Shown: piece by piece, positions 36,690 through 47,729 of the stretch
Numbering within the stretch: position 1 is the stretch's first letter
How the letters are laid out: each line of letters starts with the position of its first letter
Assembly: GCA_947846985.1 (NCBI GenBank)
Contig: CANTUZ010000004.1
Location: 81,077,659 to 81,141,658 of the forward strand
From: Fratercula arctica
Taxonomy: Eukaryota; Chordata; Aves; Charadriiformes; Alcidae
Length of the DNA: 64,000 nt
Direction: 5' to 3'
Translations under genes and position numbers: made by a program
Notes under the pieces: model-generated
What the model was told of the DNA's origin: nothing
The model's database searches: none
Seen by the model: only the letters and a program-made list of their open reading frames with translations

Positions 36690-37640
36690 GATATGTGGCA
36701 GTATACTTCCTATATAGTAGAAATAATAACGACGATATAATAAAGTGGGGAAAGATCTGTTTGGCAAGTGAAGCTAACTAAAATAATCTTACAAGCACTA
36801 AGAAGCCTCTGCAGGGTTATAGTGGAAACATGAATAAAATTAAAAGACACACTCAGTGATATTTTCCTGGATGAGTCACTGAGAATGTGTGTGAATAGCA
36901 AGGGACCGGGATTATTGGGGGATATCCAGCGGTTCATTTTGCCATGAGCCTGAGACAGCTCACTCCATGCAAACGAAAAGCATGTTTGCCTCTGTGATGG
37001 CCTGTTACTGGCTTGATTTGCAAAAAGAGCCATAAATTACATTGAAGAATGCCAAATGTATAGTTTTGTGATGTTAATGGTACATGAGGGAAAGAAGGGG
37101 AATGCAAGTCATTTAATTGCCAAAAAAAACCACACCACCCTTTTCGTCTGGTTTTCAGTTAGGCAAACATAGATGTAGTACACTTAAATTCTTCTGCTCC
37201 GAAATGCAAATGATTTTATCTGGCTGCCAAAAAGGTTCCAATTATCAAATCAGATTGGAAAAAAATGTCCTGTTTCCTATTGCACAAGGCGTTCGGCTTG
37301 CGCCTCCCCAACCCTGCCTCAGCTGCACTTGCCGGGCAGTAGTAAAGGAGCTTGTCTGTAATTACAAAGGTGTTAATTTCAGCATTGCGTGTACTTTTTC
37401 TTTTTACTAGATTGGCATGAACATTTCACACTCTAGTGTGTGCTGTAATTGGAACAAACTGCAACACCTACTACTAAAAACCGAGCTCTTTGTAGCCATT
37501 GCTTGTCCCTTCCATTTAAAATTCCCTAGCCACACTTCTGCCTCCCAAGCTGCCTTTGAAGGCAGATTTATGTGTTTTAAGCACAATTCAAGCATATTGC
37601 AGGCACAGCAGGAGATTGTAAACAATCAGAAACCGAATTG
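36690..37640. promoter_or_regulatory. Candidate conserved non-coding elements (cluster)
   Basis: Two adjoining motif-rich blocks, about 36690-37040 and 37090-37640. The second holds GTCATTTAATTGCC near 37108, the octamer-type ATGCAAATGATTTTATC near 37203, CTGTAATTACAAAGG near 37355 and TGTAATTGGAAC near 37444. There are no repeats or low complexity. Open frames of about 100 codons on both strands in the second block have no known domain. Confidence 0.35.
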
Positions 37641-38034
37641 GGGGAGTCCTCAGCATCTCAGTGTGGTAGAACCTGAGAAACACCTGCAGCTGAAGGGTTT
37701 CCATGTACCTTACGGATGATTCAGCAGTGCTAGTAAACCTTATTCGGGGACATCAGGCAAAACACTGAGCAGTTTAACCAGCCTGTGTGGATGCTCTCCG
37801 TGTACGAGAATCATCGTTGTGTTGAAGACAATGTTTGTCTGGTTTCCGGAAGATTCATCCGCTTCTTTTTATTGTCTTTATTTTACATGGCTGACTTCAC
37901 AAAAGGGTATCTCAAGGCAATAGGGGAAAACAAACTCTGCTTTGATCTCAAATTGAGTGATTACATATGTATCTTGAAGGCCTTCCACTTGGTAATTCTG
38001 TATTAGACACCTGTTAGAGAAATGCTGGAGATAG
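37641..38034. other. Non-coding stretch before the solo LTR
   Basis: No gene is recognised. It is single-copy-looking sequence between the candidate regulatory cluster and the LTR insertion point. Confidence 0.5.
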
Positions 38035-38039
38035 ATGTA

Positions 38040-38610
38040 TGTCGTGGTTTAACCGCAGCCGGCAGATAGGACCACGCAGCCGCTCATGCAGGTCTTCCCC
38101 GGTGGGATTGGGGAGACAATCAGAAGAGTACAAGTGAGGAAAAACTCATGGGTTGAGATAAAGACAGTTTAATCAGTAAAGCAAAAGCCACGCACGTAAC
38201 CAAAGCAGAACAAGGGATCCATTCCCTGCTCCCCATGGCAGGGGAGCCATCCCACAGAAGCCAGGTGACTTGGGAAGTCAACGGTGACTTGGGAAGACAA
38301 ACACCATCGCTCCCAGCGTCCCCCCTTCCTTCTTCTCCCCCAGCTTTATACCCTGCGCGTGACGTCCCATGGCATGGAGTGTCCCTGTGGTCAGTCGGGG
38401 TCAGCTGTCCCGGCCGTGTCCCCTCCCAGCCCCTTGTGCCCCCCAGCCCATCGCTGGTGGGGTGGGGTGAGGAGCAGGAACGGCCTTGAGTGCCCGGCAA
38501 CAACCAACCACCAGTGTTTAACCAACGGCATTCCCACCCCAAACCCGAACCACAGCACTGCACCGGCTGGTGGCGAGAAAGTCAACTCCATCCCAGCCAA
38601 AACCACGACA
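38040..38610 (-). mobile_element. Solo LTR of an avian endogenous retrovirus (ERVL-like)
   Basis: A complete 571-bp LTR with perfect 11-bp terminal inverted repeats (TGTCGTGGTTT at the left, AAACCACGACA at the right). Transcriptional sense is on the minus strand: U3 starts at 38610, a TATAAAG box lies at 38350-38344 and an ATTAAA polyadenylation signal at 38173-38168, followed by U5. The sequence matches by memory the abundant neoavian LTR family whose plus-strand form begins GTGGTTTAACC and contains GAGATAAAGACAGTTTAAT. The flanks are ATGTA at 38035-38039 and ATATA at 38611-38615, a 5-bp target duplication with one mismatch, which fits ERVL-type integrases. No internal viral gene remains, so it arose by LTR-LTR recombination. 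The 147-codon minus-strand frame inside it is not a gene. Confidence 0.93.
38344..38350 (-). promoter_or_regulatory. TATA box of the solo LTR
   Basis: Reads TATAAAG on the minus strand, about 260 bp from the U3 end. A GACGTCA-like CRE word (GACGTC at 38362-38367) lies just upstream in LTR sense. It could in principle start transcription towards lower coordinates. Confidence 0.7.
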
Positions 38611-38615
38611 ATATA

Positions 38616-39104
38616 ATATAAGGCTCATTTGCCTTGGTCCATCAGGTTCAAAACGTTACACATTGTGTAACCAGAGGTAGGAAAAATATTATCTTTTCTC
38701 GGTTTTTTCTGTGCAAAAAGGCTTTTTTGTCCTTTTGCATGTGTCTAGACCCACGCTCCTACTGGAAGAGGAGTCAGTGATGGGAATTCTGGACATGTCC
38801 TCAGTATTAGGTGCTGAGTAGACTAAACGCTGTGGTCTCTGAACAGCAATGGCCTCAGCAGCAAGCAGCGATATTTTCCCTCTCAATTAATCGTCTCAAG
38901 AAATAACTCTGCCTAAAGACAAGGGCCACTGTCAGCGGGCAGTGCCCATTTCAGCTATATGCCCCAACAGGGATGGATTTGCTCTTGGTTTTCTTTCTGA
39001 CTCGGTGGCTCTTTGGCACAAGGTCTGCACCAGGGCTGTGCAATTTTTTAAGACTGCAGGGCATGGCTTTCCCTTTCTGCCAAGAGCAGTAAGTCTGGAT
39101 GTCT
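38616..39104. other. Non-coding stretch
   Basis: No gene or named repeat is recognised between the LTR and the SINE remnant. Confidence 0.5.
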
Positions 39105-39180
39105 CAGGCTGGGTAAGGGAGCTGGAATCAAACCTCCCACTTCCTGGGAAAGTGCTTTAATCACTAACTAGTGGTCACTA
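39105..39180 (-). mobile_element. tRNA-derived ancient SINE remnant (MIR/CORE-SINE type)
   Basis: On the minus strand the tRNA-like head is readable: A-box region TAGTTAGTGATTAAAGC (39170-39154) and B-box GGTTTGATTCC (39134-39124), separated by about 20 bp as in tRNA-type pol III promoters, followed by AGCTCC as in amniote MIR heads. The 3' core is too diverged to follow. It is not a functional tRNA, since no cloverleaf can be formed. Confidence 0.5.
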
Positions 39181-39957
39181 ATCATGCAAAAGTGAAGGGC
39201 CACTCTTTTTTCAAACTTATTTTATTTAGTGGAAGTGGCTCTGGTGCTCTGCTTTGTGCTAAACTCGTTGCTGCCGACAAAGTGTTTGGGGATTCCTCTG
39301 CCAACATGTAAGACACCAGGCACCTCAAGGGACTTCCAGATGTCCTAAACTGTTTTAGAGATAGGCTCACTTTGACTAAGGTTATGATACATGTAGACAT
39401 GAATAACAGCAAAATGTAGGGTGTGTAATGATTAAGGTTGTTTGTTTTGGACACGGAAACCTAATCTCTGCCTAAACTGCGTGCTAGACCCAAATGCTTT
39501 TCATGACTCGTAAAGTCAGTGTTTGGCAAATGACTATGACCACGATTATTTATAGGGAAACACTGTTAACGAAAGGCTGCTTTTCACGGGAGTAGCAGAG
39601 GGTCCTTCGTCCTGGACTCCACGCAGCTGATAAAGTCAGGGGTAAAGTTTCTAATGAGAACGTTTCACCCAAGGCAACGTTTCTATCTAAACTCCCTGGC
39701 TTCCTTCAGCTGTCCCTCAGCCGGATCGATAGGTCCCTCAGACTTAACCGTGCCTCATTTTGGAGAATTTAACCCTCATTTTGTCTTTACTCTTCCAAAT
39801 ACATGAGCGGCTGCAATCTTCCTATCTAAAAACTCTGAGCTAAGGAACAGAATTACTCTAACACAAATGCTACCACAGCTGGGTAAGTCTGAAGACATGA
39901 GCTCTTAAATCTCACACAGTTCGATGAAATAGAAAGTCTTAAACTCAGACTGATTCT

Positions 39958-39979
39958 TTTTGTTTGTTTGTTTGTTTTG
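39958..39979. repeat. (TTTG)n microsatellite
   Basis: TTTTTG followed by three TTTG units and TTTTG. Confidence 0.85.
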
Positions 39980-40377
39980 CCTTAAGGATCATACAAAAAA
40001 TGAGACAGGCGATACCTCCGTTGGAGACTTCTAAAAGTCAAACTGTGAAACACAATATTCAAGATTTCAACGGGATTTTGCAGAACTGAACTTGCTCTGG
40101 TTATCCTTCCAAATGCCTCGTTGCATCCTCTGAAATCCTCCTGGAAAGACTGCAGAGAAGATCAATAAATGTTGTTTGGCGATACCTGAAACCCTTCTAA
40201 AACGTTGCACTGTTCCGCAAAACAGGCGTGTTTATCTGGGGCTGTGAACCTCAGGAAGGATACCATAAGTGGCTGAGAATTTATAGTTTCCACAGAAGAG
40301 GAAAAACATAATTTTTTAGACTATCTATATCTGAGAACTGAAACATGCAGAAGACGTGACAGCATGGCCATTAGTTT

Positions 40378-40422
40378 AAAAAAAAAAAAGAAAAGAAATT
40401 AAATTAAACTAAATTAAATTAG
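40378..40422. repeat. A-rich tract with AAATT-type repeats
   Basis: Twelve A, then GAAAAG, then AAATT/AAACT pentamers, ending at AAATTAGG. It is a degenerate pentanucleotide microsatellite grown from a poly-A tract. Confidence 0.85.
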
Positions 40423-42681
40423 GTTCAAAAATAAACTAAAAGAAAACAAAAACATCTAACAGGAAACAATCCTCTTGCCTTGCAAGTAAGGCTTAAGAAT
40501 ATTTTTGTATTTCAAGGATGTAGGCAAAAATTTCTGAATTTTCATCAAAAACCTTCTACCCCATTTTAGCATGGCGCACCCCAGCAGAAATCATGTACAA
40601 TGTTGACGTTTTCTCTTTTATCACCTCTAATTATAAAAAAAGTTACTGCTGGCTTCGCCGTTATTTTTCTTCTGAGGCTGAAGGCTTGTGTGTCTTAACG
40701 GCAGTAAGATTTCTCTCTCTCGCCGGTGTTTCAGGAGCAGCTTTGACACCAGTATTTCCGTACACCGCTGCACGGCGAAGGTCGTGTGCCTTGCAAATGG
40801 AAGAAGTTGCTTTATGGCTATTCATAAACGACCTGTAAGGCCGACTCACGTGACAAATATGGTAATAAGCAATAATTGACAGCATTTTAGTGTTGATGTA
40901 TTGTTCCTGGTTGAACTTAGTTTTAATTTTTCCTCGTGATTAAATTAGATTATGTAGAGTTCACATTCGTGTAGAAAATAAAAAGACCCAACAAGAAAAG
41001 GGTTTTGTTTTTCCTCCTTAAACCCCCTTAAACCTCATAGGTTAAGTCATGGAAACCTATAAAGCTCCCTTAGTGAAAACACATACACATTGCATGTTGC
41101 TGGATTTGTTGAGGTCATTTGATATGATCTATGTTCTGCAATGTGTGACTAGATCTCGTACGGAGCTTTGAAACAGTAGGCTAAAATGAACATTTCAAAC
41201 ATTTTAAATGAACACTTTAAAAACAAATTAGGCACCAGAAGCATATATCTATAGCGCTATTTACTATTCCAGTTGATATAAAGAATGGATATTTGAGGAA
41301 AAAGTTCACCTTGAATACTCTGTTCAGTAAGCTGACCATTTATTCCACTTTATTTTTTACCATTGTGTGGAATTTTGTCATAAAAACACAGGCAAACTCC
41401 AGTTCGCAATATATGTGAGCTAATTAAAGGTAAATAATAGACAAAATCAGGAGGAATATTTAGTTACATGGAATTGAAAAATAGGGTGAATGTGAATGCT
41501 GTTTGGTATTAAATTACCCTCATCGTTTAAAAAACACCTGGATGCGTTCAAGAAGTAAAGTAAGGCTGAGCAAAATATGAATTAATGAATAACACATTTC
41601 CGTGATAGAATGTTTTTGACTACTATATAGACCTATAAATAAAACATGCTATGTGCATAGTTGGCACCCACCAATTGACTAATGTTAATGTAAGTAGACA
41701 CAGATTTCTAGAGTATTTTTATATAAAATGTGGCTAGTTTCTGCTTTCTATGCTATGTTAATGAATGCCAGGGAAACTGTCGGCTGTATTTTAACTTTTT
41801 GTTTACTTCGTCAGGCTCACGCTGAGAGAGCAGTAAGTGCCATTCCCATAGCATAGGGCTTACCACATGTACTTAAAAGGTCCATACTTACACAATTAAT
41901 CACATTTTAAAAATTATTTGCTTTCCCACATTGAAGACAATAGGCCTTTGTTATATTTAACAGCTTACGCACAAAAGAAGTGCACTAGCTGCTAAAATGC
42001 TATAATCGCATAGCATTGGCTACAATAAATCGCTACGGTTTAATATGTCTGGACTGCAACAGGCTCTTGATTATCTAAGATGGTGGAGGATAATTTCCCA
42101 CTGAAAGAAGAGAGTGGGGAATTTAGCAGCTATTTTTGTGGGGAAGTAAATGTATTGGAAAGCCCAGCTGAGAGGTTGCAGAGAAGAAAATTAGTTGCTG
42201 GCAGTGGAGGAAGCAGAATTATCCCAAGTGTTTCAGCATCAGCAGCAAAGAAAACTCCACCCAAATACTGACAGCAGAACAATGAATAAAAGCAAGACTG
42301 AATTAAGATGTACAATAGGTCATGTGTGACAATAGTAAATAAATGGTAAAGGTAACCGAGCTTCCTTTTATTTTTTGCACTTAATTCAGCAGCTTAGGAG
42401 GGGAACGGGGTTAGAGGATCTGAAGGGGTTTCTGGGCTCGTTAGTGATTCGTAGCCAAAGACAAGGACAAACATAGGCTGCATTCTTCCCATTTTGGGGA
42501 GGAACAGGGTCATCCATAGCTCTCTTCTTGGAAAGGCAGAGAAGCAGGAGGAGACCACGGGGCTGTGTCGAGTGTAATGGAAGTGGCGTAGAGGGGACCA
42601 GCAGCGTGGTGGAGCCCAGCTGGCAGTGTCATACCCTGGCTGCCTTTGCTTAACACAGCGATAAGCACAAGGGATATTCTT

Positions 42682-42865
42682 AGCATTGGAAGAGGCTGCC
42701 CAGGGCAGTGGTGGAGTCGCCGTCCCTGGAGGTATTTAAAAGATGGGCAGACGTGGTGCTTAGAGATTTGGTTTAGTGATGGGTTTTGTCAGTGCTGGGT
42801 TGATGGTTGGACTTGATGATCTGAAAGGTCCCTTCCAACCCAGACAATTCTGTGATTCTGTGAAA
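42682..42865 (+). mobile_element. CR1 LINE, short 3' end (group I)
   Basis: A plus-strand CR1 tail: GGAAGAGGCTGCCCAGGGCA near 42688, GGTGGAGTCGCCGTCCCTGG, GGACTTGATGATCTGAAAGG, CCCTTCCAACCC and a terminus of two ATTCTGTG units ending near 42865. Only the last 180 bp or so remain. Confidence 0.95.
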
Positions 42866-45479
42866 CAGCATCTCCCTGCGTAGGAGAGGTTGTATTAGAA
42901 CAAGTTCGCTTAAGAGAGCAGTAGGCTAGCGAGAAACTCTAAGTAAAATTGTCCCATTAATCATAGGAAAGAGCTCCATGAACCCTCAGAAAAAAAAAAG
43001 CCAGGTGTAGGAGACAACATGGAAATAATTCCATTGGCATTTCAGACCAAAAATGTTTGTCTTTTTACCTAAAGTATGGGACCTCTATCAGAATATATTG
43101 CTTTTAATATCGTCCTGGAGCTCGTGCTTCAGAAGTGGCAGCGGAGGAAAGGCGTAACTTTCTGACCAGCCGCAGTTCCAAGTGATGTTGGAACCTACTT
43201 TCACCTTGTCTGCAAGAGCCGATATGAGCACAGCGTGTGAAGTTGTTGGTGCAGATAGTAAAAATATTCTTACCCAAAGTGTTAAAGTTCTAATTTGATT
43301 ACATGTGTGGGTTTTTCAAATGAACTCTTGAGCTGTCGGCTTTTGACTGGCTACAGGACTGGCTCATAGTTGGAAAAATGCAGGAGACTATCACTGATTA
43401 TTCAAGCATGTCCTTGCAACATCTTGGGTTTTTCTCATAACCTGTGGCAACAATGCCCCATATAATGAATCCTGGGTCTTCGAATGAAAAGGGATAATAT
43501 AACTTCCAGGCTAGTGCACAAACTCTGTCCATGAGTGAAATCTTAGGCATGTTCTACTGTTAATTAAGTGTACGAAAAGCCAATCAGATGATGCTGAGAC
43601 TAGCCAATTTACCGTGTTTGCATGACATCCAGGAAAAATAAACGGCAGGAATCGCAGGTTGATAAGTAGGATTGACAGCAGTTCGTTTCCCTTACAAATA
43701 AAAAATGCTGCAACCTTTCCTCAAAACCTCCAACAACAGCGTTAGATGACCTTCCACATTAGATGAGGAGGGAGAATTTGAGCTTATCTTCTGAGAAAAG
43801 AAGAGACAGTAATGTAGAAGGCAGAGGAGACTAAATGGACTGCCACAGAAGTGCACAATACCTGAAATAATATTTTTAAAGGTATTTGGGACCACATCCA
43901 AAAAAACCCTGGGGTCCCTTGTCTTTAAAGTGGAATTTTGAACACAAGTTCTGATAAGAAAAATGTAGGAGAAGAAGGAACCTCTTCTAAGGATGGGGGT
44001 GAGTCCTACCCCTCATATGGCTGTACAGAAATGGTTACGTCTCTGTGGACTTTCACTGTACAGGAGGTTTTCTTGCAAAGAAAAAGAGACTTGACAATAG
44101 AGTAGGTCTCAGTCTTGTCTTTTAAAGCTCTAACATGTTTTATCCAATCACTAGTTAATGGGAATTGTGACAAAAGACATTGGAAATGATCCTCTCCATT
44201 GCAGGTAACAGATCCTGTGGAGATTTCCTCATATCTGCACTATTAATTCATCTCAGGACCTGGTCATCTTGTGTTATTTTCTCCACAATCACGTAACGCA
44301 TCGTTAGTTCCAACAGTGGAGAATGGTCCTACCCACATTTACCTTCAGTCTCATAGTGAGAAATTCTCTCAGCATGTTGGGAAAAGTGTTTTTGGATCTT
44401 CTCAGCCTCACAACCTTGGGTCTCCCTTATTCTGAAACCTATTTTATACCTATTAAATACCTTTTGTATTCAAGGTGGCTATCTACCTTATCTCTCTTTT
44501 GTGAGGAGCCGTTCGGTCCCTTTGTGGCTGCCACACATCCCAAGGCGTTTGCTCAACTGGCCCCCTCGGGAGGTTTGAAATCTCTGGGTGCTTGACAGAA
44601 AAGTTGTTTTCTTCCTTCTAAAGTGGCAAGCCATCTATTGCACGTATTTGGAGTCCTGCATAAGCAAACGTGGTCAGAATTTGGGTTTGGCTGGTTTTTC
44701 CACTCCGTGTAAGTGAGAGAGGTAAGCCTGAACTGCAAAGCAATATTCTTTGAAAGGTTCCCATGAATTTACTGCGAGAGCACACTCCAAAGGGTTACGA
44801 GGACTTTGGGATCCATTGCAGCACTGTTCAGCATGACCCTTTCCATTATTTTATGGAACATATGGACCTGGCTGTCAATTTTAATAGGGAAGACAACTTT
44901 GTTTAACACAGAAATTTATCTTTAATAGCCAAACCTGTAGCTGTGAGCATTCTGTAAAAGTTTCAGGCAGAGACATTTGTGGAAATGCATTTGAATTGAT
45001 TTAAAATCCTGGAAAGGACTGAATGTCAAGTGAATTTTTAAATTTATAAACTATCCATGTGCCCATGGATTATGAGATTTCGTGATACCATGGGATATTA
45101 GAGTAACACCACAACACAAACAGATTTGGCCAGTACCTATAAAAAGAGGGGGGTTTTTACTTTATTTTATGGATTGAAGAATGGTATGGGGAGGCAAGAC
45201 TTAGAGAAATCTATTCTCGTCTCTGCTGCTGTTTATTGTTATTTTTATTTATCTGTTGTTATGTTTGTTATTATTATAGTATGTGCCCAAGGCACAGCCA
45301 TGGTGGAGAGTCTGGGCAGGGCAGCCCCATGGCAGCACCCTGAAAACCCCGCGCTCCGGGTGCAGCCCAGCAGCCGCCTGAGCAGATTCAGCAGCGGCTG
45401 CTCATTCTCCATCCAGAATTCTGCGGTCACCGGGGGAAATACTGCTCTTGGAAGTCACAAGAAGCTTCTGTAGCTGCAG
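42866..45479. other. Non-coding stretch
   Basis: No gene, RNA gene or named repeat is recognised. The open frames, for example 45126-45473 plus (115 codons), have no known domain. Confidence 0.5.
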
Positions 45480-46640
45480 GTCCCAAGCGGCTGATGGAGT
45501 TTATTTTCTTTTTTAATTTAGTGTGGGCTGGCAGCCGTGGAGGCTACTTTCACCTGGGTCAAGCCCTTAATGACGCAGGGAGTAATACTGGACTGATTAG
45601 AAGCCATCGCCCCGAATTCACACCGGGTTTATTGGCGGCGGTGAAGCCCTCACAGAGCAGTAAACACAAAGTCTAGTCTGCTGTTCAGGTTCCCCACCAG
45701 CTGCATCAAATAGGCCATCAAATTAGTTTGATTTTTTCCCCATCATTTTACGGTGATTACTTCCTGGAAGGCATTATCTTCAATAGGATCTACACCAACT
45801 ATTTTAGATGAGTTTTCATATTTGCTACTGGCTGCTCACAAATCCATTTGTGTTTAACAGTGGGCCATCGGTATGATTTATTAACAGTCCAATAACGTAG
45901 GATCAGTATTTCAGTTTACTTTGTTTGTTGTATGTTTGGTTTCTTTATTACACTTTGGTAGTGCTGCAATAAAGAAAGCATCCTGGTGCTTTTTCTATTT
46001 GTTTTATTAAACCTCTTTGCTGCAGGGTATTTGGCAGTTGTCATGTAGGTTGCCTTTTAATATACCAGCTGTACTTCATGCTTATTCATTTCCTCTATCC
46101 TTAAATGTTCCTCAATAAACTAAAGTACTTATTAGAAGTAACTTATAATGTAAAATCTGTATGCTCCCTTCAGTGCATCAGAAGCTGCAATACCTTTGTT
46201 TTCTTTCTGTTGACAAAATTACAAGTTTTATAAACACTGTAAATGTGTTTTTCAAAACATTGAAATGTACATTGTTATGTGTGCAAATACTGCAGCGACA
46301 TTTGCTTGTTTGGAGCAGATAGACTAAATATTTTGCAGCCCTTCACTGGACTGTTCTTTCCTTATTTTCAGCATTATTCACATGCAGTAAGTATCATATG
46401 TAGCCGCTACATGGATAAACATGTATGAAATAATTCTGAATAGAGATGGAGAAAGCAATTTTTCCCTCAAATTTGTTTTCTAGCTGGTGGTAGCAACTCC
46501 TGTATGCAACAATTTAGAGTCCAAATATCATTTACAATAAAAGTCCATTTATTCTGAAAAGAAGTGCAGAATTCCTCTGATGCAAATTAACCTGGCCTTT
46601 ATATTGTAGGGATGTATATGCACTTCATACAGTATTCCGC
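45480..46640. promoter_or_regulatory. Candidate conserved non-coding element (long)
   Basis: About 1.1 kb of repeat-free DNA. The first part has GGCGGCGGTGAAGCC near 45635, ATCAAATTAGTTTGATTTTT near 45717 and TACGGTGATTACTTCC near 45750. The later part is AT-rich with ATGCTTATTCATTTCC near 46079, TGCAAATACTGCAGCG near 46282 and several AATAAA hexamers. The later part could also be a 3' UTR-like sequence, but no coding exon is seen next to it. Confidence 0.3.
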
Positions 46641-46708
46641 ATAAATCATAGGATCATAGAATGGTTCAGGTTGGAAGGGACCTTGAAGATCATCTAGTTC
46701 CAACCCAC
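46641..46708 (-). mobile_element. CR1 LINE, terminal stub
   Basis: Only the last 70 bp or so of a minus-strand CR1 remain: CATAGGATCATAGAATGG then GGTTGGAAGGGACCTTGAAG and TCATCTAGTTCCAACCC. The two terminal repeat units are clear. Confidence 0.9.
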
Positions 46709-46944
46709 AATAAATAAATGTTATTATGATCTGGATAAGATATTCAAGAAATTAAGGGAATAATTCCCATTATAATATTATTTCCTTAACATTTGGGGCT
46801 CGTTCTATGACAAGCATGAGATAGTCGCCTGCCCCCTGCGGAGGCCGAGCTTTAGGCCACACGTATGCTGCTAATGGCCGCCTGAGGCCGCACCTCTCCT
46901 GCCAAAGCGCCCTCAGGCCTCACCTCGCAGGCCTGGATGCCACC
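46709..46944. other. Non-coding DNA with a GGCC-rich patch
   Basis: Positions 46838-46944 abruptly become GC-rich, with repeated AGGCC/GGCCT words (for example CCTGAGGCCGCAC, CCCTCAGGCCTCAC, GCAGGCCTGG) in AT-rich surroundings. No open frame or known repeat was identified. Confidence 0.45.
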
Positions 46945-47030
46945 TTTGACCTCCCCCAAATGGGCACTATATAAAGACTCTATTTATTCTAAAAGTCCTT
47001 GAAACACCCTTAAAGGCACATTGTTTGGCA
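46945..47030. repeat. TATA-containing direct repeat, copy A
   Basis: The segment runs from CTTTGACCTCCCCCAAA to TTGTTTGGCA and includes GGGCACTATATAAAGAC with a consensus TATA element at 46968-46975. A second copy lies about 690 bp downstream. Copy A has two extra bases after AAAGAC and lacks about ten bases (TATATCCACA) present in copy B. Confidence 0.9.
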
Positions 47031-47161
47031 GGCCCATCAAACACAGCCCACAGATGTTTACAAGGGGCATGGCCTGTCTCAAGCTACTTCTTGCCATTAC
47101 CTTCTATCAACAGGATGGGACTTCCCAGACTCATTGCCCAGGTCAGTCTGCAGCCACCCTG

Positions 47162-47240
47162 CAGTCACCCAAAGCACTGGAACCATCCTGAAGTCACCCA
47201 GAGCACTGGAACCATCCTGAAGTCACCCAGAGCACTGGAC
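47162..47240. repeat. 29-bp minisatellite, about 2.7 copies
   Basis: The unit (A/C)AGTCACCCA(A/G)AGCACTGG plus AACCATCCTG is repeated head to tail with a single difference in the first copy. It lies between the two TATA-containing direct repeats. Confidence 0.9.
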
Positions 47241-47634
47241 AAGGTAGACTTCAAAGCTGGTCCCTGGCTCTCAACCCTGCCCAGCAGAACTCCGCAGCTC
47301 TAAAGCTCTTCAAACAAACCAGGGCTGGGTCTCTCTTGAAGACACCAGCTTTGGACAAGATCCAGGGCGGGAAGGTCAGAAAAGACCTATTTCTCATACC
47401 CATGTCTAGGCTAAATGCAAGGGAGTGAAACGTGGTTGAGCATCTTTCCAGTCATCTTTCTCTTCTTCTCCAGGATTACACATTACACTCCAGGAGCCAG
47501 AAATCAGTGAAAACTTGGCCTAGTTGGGTCTAAGGAGCTTCTTTCTCTGCCCTTTCTTCAGGAAATTACTTGTCTCACAGTGTAGCTAGGGAAGTTAAGT
47601 ACAGCAGGTGATTTAAATTTGAAATGAGGAGTTC

Positions 47635-47729
47635 TTTGACCTCCTCCAAATATATCCACATGGGCACTATATAAAGACTATTTATTCTAAAAGTCCTTGA
47701 AACACCCTTAAAGGCACGTTGTTTGGCAA
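47635..47729. repeat. TATA-containing direct repeat, copy B
   Basis: The same segment as copy A in the same orientation, including GGGCACTATATAAAGAC at about 47662-47678 and AAGGCACGTTGTTTGGCA at the end. Apart from the indels noted for copy A there are only a few substitutions, so the duplication is fairly young. Sequence outside the repeat differs between the copies. Confidence 0.9.

Larger units (their letters stand above)
39181..42681. other. AT-rich non-coding stretch
   Basis: No gene is recognised. It contains a TTTG microsatellite (39958-39979) and an A-rich/AAATT array (40378-40422). Positions 41200-42350 are AT-rich with a conserved non-coding texture in places (42060-42350). The short frames have no domains. 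Confidence 0.45.

Noticed and set aside
38120..38563. 147-codon minus-strand frame
   Set aside because: It lies entirely inside the solo LTR, which has no coding capacity.
47162..47240. CRISPR-like 29-bp repeats
   Set aside because: The units are directly tandem with no spacers, in a vertebrate genome; it is a minisatellite.
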